Of a stretch of DNA of 64,000 nt, positions 61,523-64,000 are shown piece by piece. Source of the DNA: Azolla caroliniana. Lineage: Eukaryota > Polypodiophyta. Below the pieces are notes generated by a model. The model was not told the DNA's origin and made no database searches. It saw only the letters and a program-made list of their open reading frames with translations. Position numbers and translations under genes: made by a program. The DNA is taken from contig JBHGNT010000014.1 of NCBI GenBank assembly GCA_043228905.1, positions 10,044,001 through 10,108,000 on the forward strand, written 5' to 3'. Positions within the stretch are counted from its first letter, which is position 1. Every line of letters begins with the position of its first letter.

Positions 61523-63649
61523 ATGAAGGGGGCGGATCTTGCAGAGGCCATGGCTTCGGCCGTGGATCGGATAGTAAGCGCGCGCGAGGGCACCGGCGCC
61601 CTCGATAGAGCTATTGAGGCGGTCGTCGGAACGATCGGTCGATTCACCGGAAAAGATGCCACGAAGTACCTGGCGTCCTACGGTGCAGAAATGTTAATGC
61701 GGGACATTCCGGAAGACAGGCGTCTTGCCAGTTTTCCCCGAGTGGCGATGCCGAGCATCCACTCGGAGGTGCTCGAGGTGCGGGCGGAGAGCCGTACCTG
61801 GGAGGAGTTCGAAGGTCGGCTCCTGGAAAAATACGGACTGGACGACGCGCTCCGGCTTTCGAAGCGAAGCTTCATGGAGTGGGTGGAGTCTCCCGGGAAA
61901 GGAAGGAATGCGTCGGCACTCCTCCGGGAGTTCGAGGAGAACTTCGCGCGCCTTTCGGCGCTTGACAGGATGGTCCTGGATACAAGCCGGGTCCTGCTGT
62001 TCGTCAAATCGGTTGACGAGAGGGATCGGAGTCACGTGGGCGCCCTGCTAGAAACCGAAGACGGGCTGACAGCCGACTGGGCGGCGGTCAAGAGAGCCTG
62101 CGGCCGTTTCGACAAACGGCGAGAATGGGAGGATGACAGAGCAACCGGGTCGGGCTCAGTCGCGGCGAGGAAACTCAAGCCGGCGCAGCCGGTGCGAAGG
62201 GAAGAGACTCGGGAGTGGCTGGAATCCGGTTCAGCTGCGACCGACGTGATCAGAGGCTCGACTGGAGGAGCTGCGTTGGAGGAACTGACGAGGGCGATAA
62301 AAGACCTCCAAATCGCACAAGCCCGCAGAGAAGGCGGAGGACCTGCTCGTGACCGACTGCCGGCGGCAGGGAACAGGTGCATGTGGTGCGACGGGGTCGG
62401 CCACATCCGAAAAGACTGCGGCGATTTCGCAGAGGCGCTGAGGAACCGGGTGGTGTACCTATGGGAAGGCCGGGTTCACGCCAACGACACGAGAAGGGCC
62501 CTAAACCGAAACGACGGGCGAGGCGGAATGAAGAGGTTGATGGAAGAGGCGGCGGCCCGACATGCGGAAACCGTCCACTACTCGGCGTCGGCCGGTATTC
62601 GAGTCGGGGGCAACGAGGCCCGAAGAGGAAGCAAAGCCGGATTCTGGCCGACGGTGCTGGAAGGCCTTGCCGATACGAGGATGAAGAGGGAGGAATCGGA
62701 CCGTGCGGAGAAACGGGTACGGGAGATGACCGGGTGGAGCGACCCGGTCGAGGAGAAGACGGGCTTCGTGGAAGCCGCTTGCCGGAACTACGAGGCTCTG
62801 GTAGAAGAGAAGCGGGTGGGGAAACCCGGGACGACCGGGCCCTCACAACGATACGACACCCGGTCCGGGCCACGACGGGACGAAGCCGGCGGGGCCGGTA
62901 CGCAAGATAAACCCCAGAAGGGCGGGTACCGTCTGGGGACGGAGATAGAAAGAACCACGGACTTACGAAAGGTCCTGGAGGAACGGATCCTCGACAGCAA
63001 GGTGGAGCTGTCGCTACGGGAGGTGCTCGGAATCGCGAAGAAAGAGTTCCACGACTCCATCGTGGACTTGGTCAAGCGGAAGAGGCTGTCGACGGAGGAG
63101 GAACCGGAAAGACCGGTAGAGGTGCGGACGGCGCACCTGGACGACATGGCGCTGGAAGACGAGTGGGCGGAGAGCCACTATTCGCGGCCACACTGGGCCC
63201 GAGCGACCACGGAAACCCCGGTAAAGATCGGCGATGTCCAGGAACCGGTAGTAGCTTTGGTGGACCACGGATCGGAAATCAACCTGATGTCCATGGACTT
63301 CTATAAGAAGGGCAAATGGCCGATCAACACCAAGCACGGGTGGAAGATAAGGGCGGCGACGCGCGCCACCGAGGAACTTCACGGGGCCTGCCCGAATGTA
63401 CGGGTCAAGATCGGCGATGTCGAGATAGACCAGCACTTCTTCGTGCAGGAGTCGTCATCGCACCCCGTCATACTGGGAGAGCCGTACATCACGGCGGCTC
63501 GAATGGAGACCAAGGTGCTGGACAACGGTTCGGCCTATGCGCGGGTCAAGAGCCAGGACTGGCGCCATTCGGTCCAGTTTTTGACGGTTAGGCCGAACCA
63601 CGAGCGTAACCGCGACTCCCTCGGTTCCGATAACCGAGAGGATTTTTAG
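61523..63649 (+). CDS. Gypsy E gag-protease
   Basis: The start ATG at 61523 (MKGADLAEAMASAVDRIVSA) is preferred over a GTG at 61496 that overlaps the PBS; about 708 residues. Capsid-like N-terminal half with RSFMEWVESPGKGRN, RVLLFVKSVDERDRSHVGAL and RACGRFDKRREWEDD. Zinc knuckle CMWCDGVGHIRKDC near residue 288. Then YRLGTEIERTTDLRKVLEER, SHYSRPHWARATTETPVKIG and the protease site ALVDHGSEINLMS (D-H-G in place of D-S-G), GACPNVRVKIGDVEIDQHFF, PYITAARMETKVLDNGS and QFLTVRPNHERNRDSL. This C-terminal arrangement resembles what I recall as DUF4100 in fungal and some plant elements (from memory). It ends GAT TTT TAG, a T-run where pol begins in the -1 frame. Confidence 0.88.
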   Translation: MKGADLAEAMASAVDRIVSAREGTGALDRAIEAVVGTIGRFTGKDATKYLASYGAEMLMRDIPEDRRLASFPRVAMPSIHSEVLEVRAESRTWEEFEGRLLEKYGLDDALRLSKRSFMEWVESPGKGRNASALLREFEENFARLSALDRMVLDTSRVLLFVKSVDERDRSHVGALLETEDGLTADWAAVKRACGRFDKRREWEDDRATGSGSVAARKLKPAQPVRREETREWLESGSAATDVIRGSTGGAALEELTRAIKDLQIAQARREGGGPARDRLPAAGNRCMWCDGVGHIRKDCGDFAEALRNRVVYLWEGRVHANDTRRALNRNDGRGGMKRLMEEAAARHAETVHYSASAGIRVGGNEARRGSKAGFWPTVLEGLADTRMKREESDRAEKRVREMTGWSDPVEEKTGFVEAACRNYEALVEEKRVGKPGTTGPSQRYDTRSGPRRDEAGGAGTQDKPQKGGYRLGTEIERTTDLRKVLEERILDSKVELSLREVLGIAKKEFHDSIVDLVKRKRLSTEEEPERPVEVRTAHLDDMALEDEWAESHYSRPHWARATTETPVKIGDVQEPVVALVDHGSEINLMSMDFYKKGKWPINTKHGWKIRAATRATEELHGACPNVRVKIGDVEIDQHFFVQESSSHPVILGEPYITAARMETKVLDNGSAYARVKSQDWRHSVQFLTVRPNHERNRDSLGSDNREDF

Positions 63650-64000
63650 AGAGGGCTGCCAAGGCGTGGGGCCGCGACAGTCCGGACACCCCGGGAAAAC
63701 CCCACACCTGTACGATAAAACCGAAGGAACCTTGTACCATAGGTAGGGGATTTTTGTTCTCCGACAGCGGAGCGTGTACGATAGTCGGCATCGGCGGCCG
63801 AGAGAAGACAAAGGCGGAGGGGAGACTTCGAGCGTGCGGAGTTCTCGGCCCTGACGAGGAAATCAACGGAGCCGTGGAGGCGGTCTCATTCGACGACACC
63901 TTGGGAATGCTGGGAAAGGTAGTCGAAGAAGGCCTTAACGAAGACCGGACGATACCGGTGTGTTCCGAGGAGATGTACGAAGTCATCGCGGACTTCGGTC
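63644..64000 (+). CDS. Gypsy E pol, start only
   Basis: In the -1 frame relative to gag-protease the sequence is open from before the TAG to the window end: ERAAKAWGRDSPDTPGK, CTIGRGFLFSDSGACTIVGI, AVEAVSFDDTLGMLGKVVEE, CSEEMYEVIADFG. It aligns with the Gypsy F pol start (EEWGKDSP, NGACGMTT, SSFNDTIGEI). There is no early ATG, so expression by -1 frameshifting at TTTTTAG is likely. RT would follow outside the window. Confidence 0.75.

Larger units (their letters stand above)
60765..64000 (+). mobile_element. Gypsy E: second family, 5' part, runs off the window
   Basis: LTR at 60765-61479 with TGTCG/CGACA ends, PBS, an intact gag-protease frame and the start of pol in the -1 frame. It is inserted in the extra ORF of Gypsy C (preceding bases ACCGG). 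Its proteins match Gypsy F throughout. No stops in the visible coding part, so it is much better preserved than F. Confidence 0.85.

Overview
This window looks like repeat-rich nuclear DNA of a land plant. It contains no bacterial gene organisation, rRNA, tRNA or CRISPR array. Almost all 64 kb are LTR retrotransposons inserted into one another, plus one truncated LINE and one exon-like piece of an unrecognised host gene at the left edge. The Copia elements that keep a primer site use the initiator-tRNA-Met type (TGGTATCAGAG) usual in plants. One Gypsy family resembles the Athila/Tat side of plant non-chromoviral Gypsy. A second Gypsy family has a protease/integrase style I associate with fungal and early-land-plant elements. 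A bryophyte, lycophyte or fern is my guess, held weakly. All boundaries and translations were read by eye.

Layout. 1-903: host DNA with an exon-like open stretch on the minus strand. 909-15751: Gypsy A (minus, TSD AGGTG), carrying Copia G at 4942-10285 (minus, TSD GAGGC). 15757-16029: host DNA. 16030-17705: 5' end of Copia H (minus), joined to a plus-strand Copia fragment I (17706-18232). 18233-42200: Gypsy F (minus), split by Gypsy B (21799-32164, itself holding Copia fragment K) and by the intact Copia D (34193-39523, plus, TSD AATAG). 42201-43969: pieces of a G/H-type LTR split by a 5'-truncated LINE. 43970-45704: deleted Copia J and an LTR fragment. 45705-46457: nothing recognised. 46458-60764: Gypsy C (plus), with intact Copia L (46723-52208, minus, TSD ACTGT) inside its 5' LTR. 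60765-64000: Gypsy E (plus), inserted in the last ORF of C and running off the window.

How it fits together. A, B and C are three copies of one Gypsy lineage: gag with tandem zinc knuckles, then protease, RT with an FLDD box, RNase H and integrase. Each carries a further coding region downstream of integrase, where env-like genes sit in some plant Gypsy elements. It comprises a conserved N-terminal domain, a Pro/Glu-rich linker, a long coiled coil and a conserved W...ENRRKEG block. I do not recognise this protein. Its retention in three diverged copies, one on the opposite strand from the other two, is the strongest candidate here for an undescribed system. A and B also have primer-site-like sequences pointing inward from both LTRs and no visible polypurine tract. 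E and F form the second Gypsy family; in both, gag-protease ends at an ATTTTTA run and pol continues in the -1 frame. D and L are the youngest insertions, with almost identical LTRs and single long ORFs; A, B, F, G, H and J are decayed.
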